Shown here: positions 45,535 through 53,411 of the stretch, in pieces
How positions within the stretch are numbered: the stretch's first letter is position 1
Layout: every line of letters begins with the position of its first letter
Source of the DNA: Oceanobacillus oncorhynchi
Lineage (GTDB): Bacteria > Bacillota > Bacilli > Bacillales > Amphibacillaceae
Direction of reading: 5' to 3'
Assembly: GCF_000821065.1 (NCBI RefSeq)
Contig: NZ_CDGG01000001.1
Location: 1,922,001-1,986,000, forward strand
DNA length: 64,000 nucleotides
Notes under the pieces: generated by a model
Databases searched by the model: none
Seen by the model: only the letters and a program-made list of their open reading frames with translations
Told to the model about the DNA's origin: nothing
Program-made: the position numbers and the translations under genes

Positions 45535-45618
45535 AATATAAAATAGCACAAATAATGATAAAAAAAGTATAAACGAAGAATCTATTTAAAAGTCACATCA
45601 TTATAGAAGAAAAAATAA

Positions 45619-45683
45619 AAAAGAGAAAGCCAAAATATTTCAGAATCTTTAATAGAATTTGAAGTAGTTCGGCTTTCTTTTTG
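45619..45683 (+). terminator. terminator of binding-protein gene 3
   Basis: AGAAAGCC / GGCTTTCT arms with a long AT-rich loop, followed by TTTTT. Confidence 0.6.
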
Positions 45684-45709
45684 CCTAAAATATCACTATT
45701 TAACTTTAA

Positions 45710-47239
45710 CTCAACTTTCGCACACTGAAATAGACATGTAACCCTTGATATAGTTAGGTAAACCTGCCACCCATTGCTGTACTTGATTTTTGATTAATTT
45801 TTGTATTGCTTTATTGGTATGCTGGATGACATCATCAAGAATCTCGATTAATTGCTGTAAAGCAACAGCCCAATCCAGTTCATCAATTTCATCACATAAT
45901 TCATAAAATAAGCCGCCTAGTGTTCGATCATCCGAGTTACAACGGTTTTGCCAAGAAAGCACGATATACCTTGTAAATACAATCGTGGTATGGCTGATAA
46001 GGGCATCATAAGACCGGCTTTGGAACTCTTTTTGTAGATTCAAAAGCGATTTGGTTGTCTTGAAAAAGACTTCAATATCCCAGCGCATCCCATAGATACG
46101 AATAATTTCTTGATCGCTAAGGGTACAATCTGTACTCAAAATAGCGAGCCAGTCGCTCTTTTTATTACGATTACGCACAAATACGACTTTGACCGGCACA
46201 CCGTTGGCTTGTGTGGTGTGAATGGAACGAAGAATGCTTTTCTTGCCGAATGCCGGTTTTGCCAGACGATAAAGTTCTTTTAAACTGACATGTTTGCCAT
46301 CTACCAGATAACGTTGTTTTAAATTTTTAACCATGCCAACCACATCAAGTCCTTGTTCTTTGATGTCTTTGATCAGAGGCGGTTGGGTAAACCAGGAATC
46401 CATTAACACATAAGAAGCATCTATCCCGGCATTCATGGCACGCTGAAGCATACCCGGAATTTGTTCCGGTGCGGTTTGTAAGGCTTCCTGGCGACGTTTA
46501 TATCCAGAACTGCGCTTATCGATGTCTTTAGAAATACCATTGATCTGATGCTTTTTCGAACTTAATAAAGAGAAGTCTACAGGCATAAAAGTTGCGCCAT
46601 CGGACCATCCCAAAGTTAACATGCGGAACCCTTTATAAAACCTCATCTTTTGAGAAGCATGATCAAAACACCGGGCTAATAACTCTACTTTTTTGCTTCT
46701 ATTCCGGTCATAAGAGGAATCATCGATGATAAATACTTTAGGACGACGATGACTCGTAAAGGCAGATACTTTTGAAATGACAGAAGAAGCCAAGGCAAGC
46801 AGAAAACGCCGCCAATTAAAAGTAGACTTGTTTAAAAAGCGATAAACCGTATCTTTCGCCGGAAGATCTGCGGACTTCTTACTATCCAGCATACGAAACC
46901 AATTTTTATGTTCAAAGATGAGACGAAAGATTAATTGAAAAATAATAGCACTAGAAATGCCAAAAGACTTGGTAATTCCAGCGTTACGCAAATGTTTTAG
47001 AACACCTAATTCTTTAAATACAGATTTTATTTCAGTTGGCAGTTGCTTATTCGGGTCATTATTCGCTATCATGGTAGGAGACACCTCTTCTGTTTTGGTA
47101 GTGATTCTAGACAAATCAACTATACCAAACGGAAAGGTGTTTTTTCATGTTTAAAATCTGTGTCAAGCAACCTACTACAGTAGCTACAAGTACTTGAGCT
47201 TATTGATTTTATTAAGTTTTTCTAGGTGCGAAAGTTGAG
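45710..47239. mobile_element. complete IS4-family insertion sequence, 1530 bp
   Basis: Terminal inverted repeats CTCAACTTTCGCAC, flanked by a perfect 7-bp duplication ACTTTAA (45703-45709 and 47240-47246). One transposase gene on the minus strand; its stop codon lies in the terminal repeat. It separates binding-protein genes 3 and 4. The same ends bound the 453-bp element at 1336-1788. Confidence 0.93.
45711..47114 (-). CDS. IS4-family DDE transposase
   Basis: 467 residues. The DDE catalytic core is present: first Asp in VFIIDDSSYDR, second Asp in VLMDSWFTQP, and the Y-R-E-K box YGMRWDIEVFFK with the catalytic Glu. Length and the YREK signature are those of IS4-family transposases. No frameshift or stop seen, so it is probably able to mobilise both its own element and the 453-bp relative. 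Confidence 0.92.
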   Translation of the reverse strand: MSRITTKTEEVSPTMIANNDPNKQLPTEIKSVFKELGVLKHLRNAGITKSFGISSAIIFQLIFRLIFEHKNWFRMLDSKKSADLPAKDTVYRFLNKSTFNWRRFLLALASSVISKVSAFTSHRRPKVFIIDDSSYDRNRSKKVELLARCFDHASQKMRFYKGFRMLTLGWSDGATFMPVDFSLLSSKKHQINGISKDIDKRSSGYKRRQEALQTAPEQIPGMLQRAMNAGIDASYVLMDSWFTQPPLIKDIKEQGLDVVGMVKNLKQRYLVDGKHVSLKELYRLAKPAFGKKSILRSIHTTQANGVPVKVVFVRNRNKKSDWLAILSTDCTLSDQEIIRIYGMRWDIEVFFKTTKSLLNLQKEFQSRSYDALISHTTIVFTRYIVLSWQNRCNSDDRTLGGLFYELCDEIDELDWAVALQQLIEILDDVIQHTNKAIQKLIKNQVQQWVAGLPNYIKGYMSISVCES

Positions 47240-47286
47240 ACTTTAATATATTTCATAAAATATGAATCATACATGTATTTCCACCA

Positions 47287-47348
47287 TACCAATTCTATAC
47301 CGCTTCAAAAGGAATTCATTTGGTGTTGAATATGGAAGCGTATACAAA
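47287..47348 (+). promoter_or_regulatory. conserved promoter-operator of binding-protein gene 4
   Basis: TACCAATTCTATACCGCTTC block, TTGGTG (47320-47325), 17 bp, TACAAA (47343-47348), with TGGAAGCGTATACA at 47333-47346. Same spacing as at 44393-44454. Confidence 0.72.
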
Positions 47349-47384
47349 TAAACTTAAGACATAAGAAAAAAGGAGGTAGTAACA

Positions 47385-48422
47385 TTGAAGAAATCTATAA
47401 AATTATTATTTATATTATTAGTTGTTTTTCTGCTTGCCGCATGCGGATCAAATGATTCAGATGGAGCAGACGGGGAAGATAGTCCAAGCGGAACGTTAAC
47501 AGTTTATGTTGGATTCCAAGAAGATCATGCGATTGCTGCGGTTGATAGGTTCCAACAGGATACAGGAATTGATGTCGATATGGTTCGTATGTCAGCTGGA
47601 GAAATCTTGGCAAAGGTACGTGCGGAAAAAGATAATCCACAGGCAGATATCTGGTATGGCGGTCCTGCAGATACATTTGAAGCTGCTAAAACGGAAGACT
47701 TATTACATCCGTATGACTCACCGGTAGCAGCAGATATTCCAGAGGAGTATAAAGATCCAGATCATTATTGGACAGGAGTTTATGTAGGTGCAATTGGTTT
47801 TGCAACAAATCAAAATTTCTTGGATGAAAATGATTTAGAAGCACCGACGAGCTGGGATGACCTGTTAGATCCTGCTTATCAGAATCAATTGGTTATGGCG
47901 CATCCAAGTTCATCAGGTACAGCTTATACTGCATTATATTCCATTCTTCGTGCGAAAGGCGGAGATGAGGAAGGATTTGAATACTTAAAAGAACTTCACC
48001 CACAAGTTCAGCAATATACGACTAGTGGCTCTGCACCAGGTAGAATGGTTGGACTAAATGAAGTAGGAGCAGGAATTCTATTTGCACATGATATTGTTAA
48101 ATATCAAGAAGAAGGATTTGACGATATTGTTCTTTCCTTCCCGGATGATGGTACAGGGTTTGAAATTGGAGGAGTCGGCATTATTGAAGGAGCTCCAAAT
48201 GAAGAGCTGGCGCAAGAGTTTATCGATTGGGCTGCAGGTCCGGGAGCACAAGAAGTTGGACAAGAAACAAATAATTTCCAGAGTCTTACACATCCCGACG
48301 CAACTCCGCCTGAAGGGGCACCGAATTTAGATGAAATTAATCTATTAGATTCAGACCCGAAAGAGGCTGGGGAACGCCGTCAGGAAATTCTTGACCGCTG
48401 GGATAATGAAGTAAATAACTAG
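47385..48422 (+). CDS. AfuA/FbpA-type ABC binding lipoprotein 4
   Basis: 345 residues, TTG start after AAGGAGGT, lipobox LAAC then GSNDSDGADG. Near twin of copy 3. It is the copy directly upstream of the permease-ATPase genes, separated by 70 bases holding a terminator-like hairpin (48438-48467), so it is probably the main receptor with partial read-through into the transporter. Confidence 0.88.
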   Translation: MKKSIKLLFILLVVFLLAACGSNDSDGADGEDSPSGTLTVYVGFQEDHAIAAVDRFQQDTGIDVDMVRMSAGEILAKVRAEKDNPQADIWYGGPADTFEAAKTEDLLHPYDSPVAADIPEEYKDPDHYWTGVYVGAIGFATNQNFLDENDLEAPTSWDDLLDPAYQNQLVMAHPSSSGTAYTALYSILRAKGGDEEGFEYLKELHPQVQQYTTSGSAPGRMVGLNEVGAGILFAHDIVKYQEEGFDDIVLSFPDDGTGFEIGGVGIIEGAPNEELAQEFIDWAAGPGAQEVGQETNNFQSLTHPDATPPEGAPNLDEINLLDSDPKEAGERRQEILDRWDNEVNN

Positions 48423-48437
48423 AGTCAGAGAACGTTG

Positions 48438-48467
48438 AAAAAAGGAGCCTCATCAGCTCCCTTTTTT
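48438..48467 (+). terminator. intra-operon terminator/attenuator
   Basis: GGAGC / GCTCC stem extended by A and T runs, 7-base loop, TTTTTT. Placed between binding protein 4 and the permease. Confidence 0.75.
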
Positions 48468-48492
48468 AACATAAAAGGAGTGAAAGCTTTCT

Positions 48493-50214
48493 ATGAAGGA
48501 AAATATACGTAAATTAGTCAAGCAGCCATTACTTCTTATATTAGTTGTATTGATTATGCTGACACTAATCATTTTTATTGCTTTTCCGATGTTTCAAATT
48601 TTTCTATCTAGTTTCCTCTCAAATGGAGAAATTAATTGGCAAGGTTATGAAAGGGTTTTTGCTGGAGGGCAGTTAACTAGTGCTTTAACGAATTCACTAG
48701 TATTAGCCATCATTGTTTCCATTTTATCAACAGCTATTGCTTATTTCTTTGCCTATACTTTCGCTTATATTGAAGTACCGTTTAAAAAAATATTTAACGG
48801 GATTGCTATTTTACCGGTTATTTCACCTCCGTTCGTTATTGCTCTATCAGCAATTTTACTGTTTGGAAGAGGCGGGTTTATTTCGGAAACATTATTAGGG
48901 ATAGAAAATGCGAATATTTATGGCTTGCATGGTCTTATCCTAGTACAGACATTAACTTATTTCCCAGTTGCTTTCTTAGTATTGGCTGGATTGTTACGAT
49001 CCATCAGCCCATCTCTAGAAGAAGCAAGTGATAATCTTGGTTCTACAAAATGGCAGACATTTAAAAAAGTTACATTACCTTTATCTGTACCGGGAATCGG
49101 AAATGCTTTTCTACTTGTATTCATTCAATCTATGGCGGATTTTGGTAATCCGATGACAATTGGTGGAGACTATAACACCGTTGCAAGAGAAATTTATATG
49201 CAGGCAGTAGGAAGTTATAATATGCAAGCTGGAGCTGCTTTGGCAATGGTTCTGCTGACAGTAACGGTTATCCTTTATGCAGTTCAAAAATTCTGGGTTG
49301 GAAAGAAGAGTTACGTTACGGTTACTGGAAAACCAACCTCAGCCAGGAAGATGGTTTCAAAAGGTGTCTTCCGGAGAATAATGATTGGGATTTGTTATGG
49401 TTTATCGGCAACCGTTATCTTATTTTACATTTTAGTTCCAATTGGTTCGTTTATTCAACTATGGGGTGTAAATTACAGCTTTACGTTAGACCATTATAGC
49501 TATGTATTTTCCATTGGGCAAAAAGCAGTAGTAGACACATTACAGCTATCGATTATTGCCACTCCAATTGGCGGATTATTTGCAATGATTCTTGCCTTCT
49601 TAATTGTTCGAAAAAGATTTGCGGGAAAGAAATTAATGGAAGGTATCAGCATGCTTTCGATAGCAATTCCAGGAACAGTAATTGGTATCTCTTACATTTT
49701 AGCATTTAACCAAGCTCCTTTGGCAATTACGGGGACAGCATTAATTATTATCGCTGCATTTATTGTTCGTGCGATGCCGGTGGGGATCAGGTCCGGAATT
49801 ACTTCTCTCCAGCAGATAGACCCTTCCATTGAAGAAGCGGCAACGAACCTGGGAGCGAGCGGTTCCAAAACATTCTTTTCGATTGTACTGCCTTTGATTC
49901 GACCAGCATTTTTCAGTTCATTAGTATACACTTTCGTAAAAAGTATGACAGCGATGAGTGCTGTAATCTTCCTTGTTTCGGCAAGATATAATCTGATTAC
50001 TGCTTCTATACTGGCACAGGTAGAATCGGGAAGAATTGGTGTTGCGAGTGCTTATTGTACATTACTAATTATCTTAATGATTGCAGCAATGTTAGTTTTA
50101 AATGGCTTAACTGCTTTATTTACAGGTAAGTGGAAATTAAGAAAAGACAAACAAACAGGTGCAGAAATTATTTCAAAAGACGCTGCTAATGCAGATTCTG
50201 TGAATGCTGCCTAA
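48493..50214 (+). CDS. fused double-domain ABC permease (FbpB/AfuB type)
   Basis: 573 residues, about twelve membrane helices, two permease halves joined in one chain. Each half has its EAA loop: LEEASDNLGSTKWQTFKKV (about residue 176) and EEAATNLGASGSKTFFSIV (about residue 450). FbpB-type permeases serve iron, phosphonate or sugar-phosphate importers. Only one permease gene exists for five binding proteins in this region. AAAGGAG upstream of ATG; 19 bases to the ATPase gene. Confidence 0.9.
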   Translation: MKENIRKLVKQPLLLILVVLIMLTLIIFIAFPMFQIFLSSFLSNGEINWQGYERVFAGGQLTSALTNSLVLAIIVSILSTAIAYFFAYTFAYIEVPFKKIFNGIAILPVISPPFVIALSAILLFGRGGFISETLLGIENANIYGLHGLILVQTLTYFPVAFLVLAGLLRSISPSLEEASDNLGSTKWQTFKKVTLPLSVPGIGNAFLLVFIQSMADFGNPMTIGGDYNTVAREIYMQAVGSYNMQAGAALAMVLLTVTVILYAVQKFWVGKKSYVTVTGKPTSARKMVSKGVFRRIMIGICYGLSATVILFYILVPIGSFIQLWGVNYSFTLDHYSYVFSIGQKAVVDTLQLSIIATPIGGLFAMILAFLIVRKRFAGKKLMEGISMLSIAIPGTVIGISYILAFNQAPLAITGTALIIIAAFIVRAMPVGIRSGITSLQQIDPSIEEAATNLGASGSKTFFSIVLPLIRPAFFSSLVYTFVKSMTAMSAVIFLVSARYNLITASILAQVESGRIGVASAYCTLLIILMIAAMLVLNGLTALFTGKWKLRKDKQTGAEIISKDAANADSVNAA

Positions 50215-50233
50215 ATACTTGGAGGGATAATAC

Positions 50234-51313
50234 ATGTCAGCAAAATCCGTAAAGTTAGAAAATGTAACCAAACAATTTACCGATGATGAAGGAAAAGTAA
50301 TGACAGCTGTTAAGGAAGTCAGTTTGCATATTGAAAAAGGAGAATTTGCAACACTACTAGGTCCTTCCGGGTGTGGAAAGACAACCACATTGCGTATGAT
50401 TGCCGGGTTTGAGGAATTATCGAACGGTGCAATTATGTTTGGTGAGGATAACGTTCAAAATATACCTGCAAATAAAAGAGACTGTACGATGGTATTCCAA
50501 TCATATGCATTGTTTCCGCATATGTCTGTATATGAAAATATTTGCTATGGACTAAAACTGAAAAAGTTAAGTAAAAGTGAAATTGAAAAACGAGTGACAC
50601 CTATAATGGATATTATGAACTTACATGTAAATAAAAACAGAATGCCAAACCAATTGTCTGGCGGTCAACAGCAGCGTGTTGCGCTTGCCCGGGCGTTGGT
50701 AATGGAGCCTGGAGTGCTGCTTTTCGATGAACCATTATCCAATTTAGATGCGAAACTTCGGATTACGATGCGTGATGAAATTCGCCGTATTCAGAAAGAA
50801 CTTGGTATTACAGCAATTTATGTAACACATGATCAAAGTGAGGCGATGAGTTTGAGTGATCGTATTGTTGTTATGAATGAGGGTCGTATTGAACAAGTAG
50901 GACCACCGATGGAAATTTATCAAAAGCCAAAAACAAAATTTGTTTCTGATTTTATTGGTACGGCAAACTTTTTAGGAGGGGTTGTAGATAAGAAAGATTC
51001 GGATCGTCTCTTTGTAAAAACGAAACAAACCACCATCGAAGTTTTACAAAAGGATGCAGATACATTTCATGAAGGACAATCTGTTTCTGTTGTTGTTCGT
51101 CCAGAGGCAATCAATCTCAGTAAGGAAGGAACAGAGTCTGCGAAAGTTCTAAAGAGTGTGTTTATGGGACAGATACAAGAATATGAGCTAGATTTTAATG
51201 GTATTCAATTGTATGCGGTTGTTGCAGATCCAGGAGGGAAAGAAGTTTATTATGACGGCGATAGTGTGAACCTGACATTTTCACAACGCTCGTTGCATGT
51301 TGTACCAGCATAA
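50234..51313 (+). CDS. ABC transporter ATPase (FbpC/PotA-like)
   Basis: 359 residues. Walker A GPSGCGKTT, signature LSGGQQQRVALARAL, Walker B VLLFDEPLSNLD, H-loop YVTHDQ and a C-terminal TOBE domain (VVVRPEAINLS). Energises the fused permease upstream. GGAGG before ATG. FbpC, AfuC, PotA and phosphonate ATPases cannot be told apart on motifs alone. Confidence 0.9.
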   Translation: MSAKSVKLENVTKQFTDDEGKVMTAVKEVSLHIEKGEFATLLGPSGCGKTTTLRMIAGFEELSNGAIMFGEDNVQNIPANKRDCTMVFQSYALFPHMSVYENICYGLKLKKLSKSEIEKRVTPIMDIMNLHVNKNRMPNQLSGGQQQRVALARALVMEPGVLLFDEPLSNLDAKLRITMRDEIRRIQKELGITAIYVTHDQSEAMSLSDRIVVMNEGRIEQVGPPMEIYQKPKTKFVSDFIGTANFLGGVVDKKDSDRLFVKTKQTTIEVLQKDADTFHEGQSVSVVVRPEAINLSKEGTESAKVLKSVFMGQIQEYELDFNGIQLYAVVADPGGKEVYYDGDSVNLTFSQRSLHVVPA

Positions 51314-51341
51314 GGTTAAATAGAAGGAGGGGGGAATTGCT

Positions 51342-52343
51342 ATGCGAAAAATAACAATGCTATTGTTCGTAGTCCTTCTCCTTCTTTCTGGTTGCAGCAA
51401 GGCTGGGCAAAAAGAAGTATTACAGGTTTATACTGGAATGGATACAGCTTATATGATCCGAATTGCAGAGCAGTTTGAACGGGATACGGGTATCCATATT
51501 TCTTTTCAAAGAAAAAGTAATCTTGAAATTCTTCAATCATTGGAGAATGGAGAAGAGGAATTTGATATTTGGTATGGGGGATCGTCTTTTTTAATGGAAG
51601 AGGCGAAACAGCAAGGACTCTTGGAACCATATATTTCGGACTATAGAGAAGAAATTGACGAAATATATAAGGATGAAGAAGGGTATTGGACTGGAATTAG
51701 TGTAGGGGTCTTGGCCATTGTAACCAATCGTCAATGGCATGTGGAACAAGGGGTAAGTAACCCGCAGCGGTGGAGTGATCTGCAACGGGTAGAATATAAG
51801 AACTGGCTGACATTGCCAAATCCAGAATCAACAGAAGCAGGGTACCTTACGATTGCTCTCTTTGATGAATTATATGGAGATTTGCGAACAAGAAGTGTGC
51901 TGCAAAATATCAATCAAAATGTAACTGATTACACTTTGGCAGAAGATTCAACTGGAAGGTTTATAGGTTATAAGGAAAGTGCTGCAACGATTATGTTTGC
52001 TCACGATGCCATGCGCCTGAAGAATGAGGGATTTAATGAGTTGAATATTATCTACCCGACAGAACCGACAACGTATGAAGTCGAAGCCATCGCTATGACG
52101 ACAGATGCCCAAAACCAAGAGGCTGCACAGGAGTTTATCGATTGGTCATTAACAAAGGAAGCACAGGAAATAGGACAAAGAATAGGAAATTATCATATGC
52201 TGACCAATGTGAATGCAGTAAATCCGCCACAGTCCGTATCGTTGGATGAATTATTGATTATACCTGTTGATGAGGAAGAAGCAGTGGAAAGCCGATCAAA
52301 TTTAATTTCTGATTTTAAAGAAGTTATCCAATTTAGAGAGTAA
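51342..52343 (+). CDS. AfuA/FbpA-type ABC binding lipoprotein 5
   Basis: 333 residues, lipobox LSGC then SKAG. Same fold as the other four but clearly diverged: IHISFQRKSNLEILQSLENG replaces the DVDMVRMSAGEIL block and the ligand-loop reads YTLAEDSTGRFIGYKESA instead of TTSGSAPGRMVG. So it probably binds a different compound or has lost tight binding. Third gene of the permease operon, 28 bases after the ATPase, and 15 bases before a PHP phosphatase. Confidence 0.83.
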   Translation: MRKITMLLFVVLLLLSGCSKAGQKEVLQVYTGMDTAYMIRIAEQFERDTGIHISFQRKSNLEILQSLENGEEEFDIWYGGSSFLMEEAKQQGLLEPYISDYREEIDEIYKDEEGYWTGISVGVLAIVTNRQWHVEQGVSNPQRWSDLQRVEYKNWLTLPNPESTEAGYLTIALFDELYGDLRTRSVLQNINQNVTDYTLAEDSTGRFIGYKESAATIMFAHDAMRLKNEGFNELNIIYPTEPTTYEVEAIAMTTDAQNQEAAQEFIDWSLTKEAQEIGQRIGNYHMLTNVNAVNPPQSVSLDELLIIPVDEEEAVESRSNLISDFKEVIQFRE

Positions 52344-52358
52344 GGGGGAAGATGCGAA

Positions 52359-53174
52359 GTGACAAATATAATTTTTGATTTACATACGCACCATGATAGG
52401 TGCGGGCATGCAGAAGGAAAAATAGAGGATTACATTAAGGCTGCAATAGATCGTGGTTTACATTATATTGGAATCTCAGATCACTCTCCTTATTTTTATT
52501 CGAAGGAAGATCAGCTATATCCGGGAATTGCAATGGCGAAGAGCGAACTGGATGAATACGTAAATGAAGTGTTGACGCTGAAAGAAAAATATAAGAATAA
52601 AATTCATGTGCTGCTTGGAATGGAGAGTGATTACTTTCCTGAATATGCAGATATGTATAGAAGCATTTATCAAAAATACCCATTTGATTATATCATTGGC
52701 TCTGTCCATCATGTTCACGATAAAAGTATTTTTCAAAAAGGCAGATGGGATTATTTAACAGAGGGAGAACGTCTCGAGGAAAAAGAAACCTACTACCATT
52801 CGATTCAGCAATCTGCCAAAAGCGGTATGTTTCAAGTCTTGGGACATATTGATGCGATGAAAGGATATTTATTAGATTTTCATGATGTCAAAACATCAGT
52901 GATAGAAGAAACATTAAAAGTCATTGCAGATGAAGGTGTTGCTATTGAAGTGAATACATCCGGTAAAAATAAGGATTGCGGCGGATGGTATCCTTCCCAT
53001 GAAATATTAGAAAGGGCATGCCATTACGGTGTAGATATATCTTTTGGTTCAGATTCTCACGTACCTTCCAGAGTAGGGGATGATTACTTAGAAGTACAGG
53101 AAACTTTAAAACAAATTGGCTTTCAGGAAATGGTGTATTTTGTTAACAAGAAAAGATATACGGTGTCACTTTAA
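52359..53174 (+). CDS. PHP-domain phosphatase (histidinol-phosphatase HisK-like)
   Basis: 271 residues from a GTG start with AAGGGGGAA upstream. PHP metal motifs are intact: DLHTHHDRCGHA at the N-terminus, GISDHS, GMESD, GSVHHVHD, LGHIDAM and FGSDSHVP at the C-terminus. HisK-type enzymes remove phosphate from histidinol phosphate and related monoesters. No other histidine gene is here; as the last gene of an uptake operon it more likely handles the imported phosphoester. Confidence 0.85.
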   Translation: MTNIIFDLHTHHDRCGHAEGKIEDYIKAAIDRGLHYIGISDHSPYFYSKEDQLYPGIAMAKSELDEYVNEVLTLKEKYKNKIHVLLGMESDYFPEYADMYRSIYQKYPFDYIIGSVHHVHDKSIFQKGRWDYLTEGERLEEKETYYHSIQQSAKSGMFQVLGHIDAMKGYLLDFHDVKTSVIEETLKVIADEGVAIEVNTSGKNKDCGGWYPSHEILERACHYGVDISFGSDSHVPSRVGDDYLEVQETLKQIGFQEMVYFVNKKRYTVSL

Positions 53175-53191
53175 TTGTGTGGAGTATGAAG

Positions 53192-53231
53192 AAACCCGCA
53201 TAAGCTCATTCTTTAGCGGATGCGGGTTTTT
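53192..53231 (+). terminator. terminator of the transporter-PHP operon
   Basis: AAACCCGCAT / ATGCGGGTTT, perfect 10-bp stem followed by TTC. Confidence 0.85.
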
Positions 53232-53383
53232 CTAAAATTAGGATGTTATCGTTCAAGAATATAAGATAACCTATTCAATCTGTTTGATGAAGATAAAAAT
53301 AAAATAGTCTATATAAATTGAAGTAAGAAATTACACTTTTGTTTTCTTATAAAAATGACAAAATGATGATTGAAAACAGTAAC

Positions 53384-53411
53384 TAGCGGAAGAAAAACAC
53401 GGAGACTCCTG
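53384..53411 (+). repeat. dispersed repeat copy B, left part
   Basis: TAGCGGAAGAAAAACACGGA and GACTCCTG, interrupted at 53411/53412 by the group II intron. Continues at 55359. Confidence 0.75.

Noticed and set aside
41062..52343. Iron (Fe3+) ABC transporter FbpABC
   Set aside because: The fold matches, but expansion of the binding proteins and co-transcription with phosphatases fit a phosphoester ligand better, and no siderophore or iron-box-like sequence was seen. Not excluded by experiment.
52359..53174. Histidine biosynthesis gene hisK
   Set aside because: Family match only; it is the last gene of a transporter operon with no other his gene nearby.
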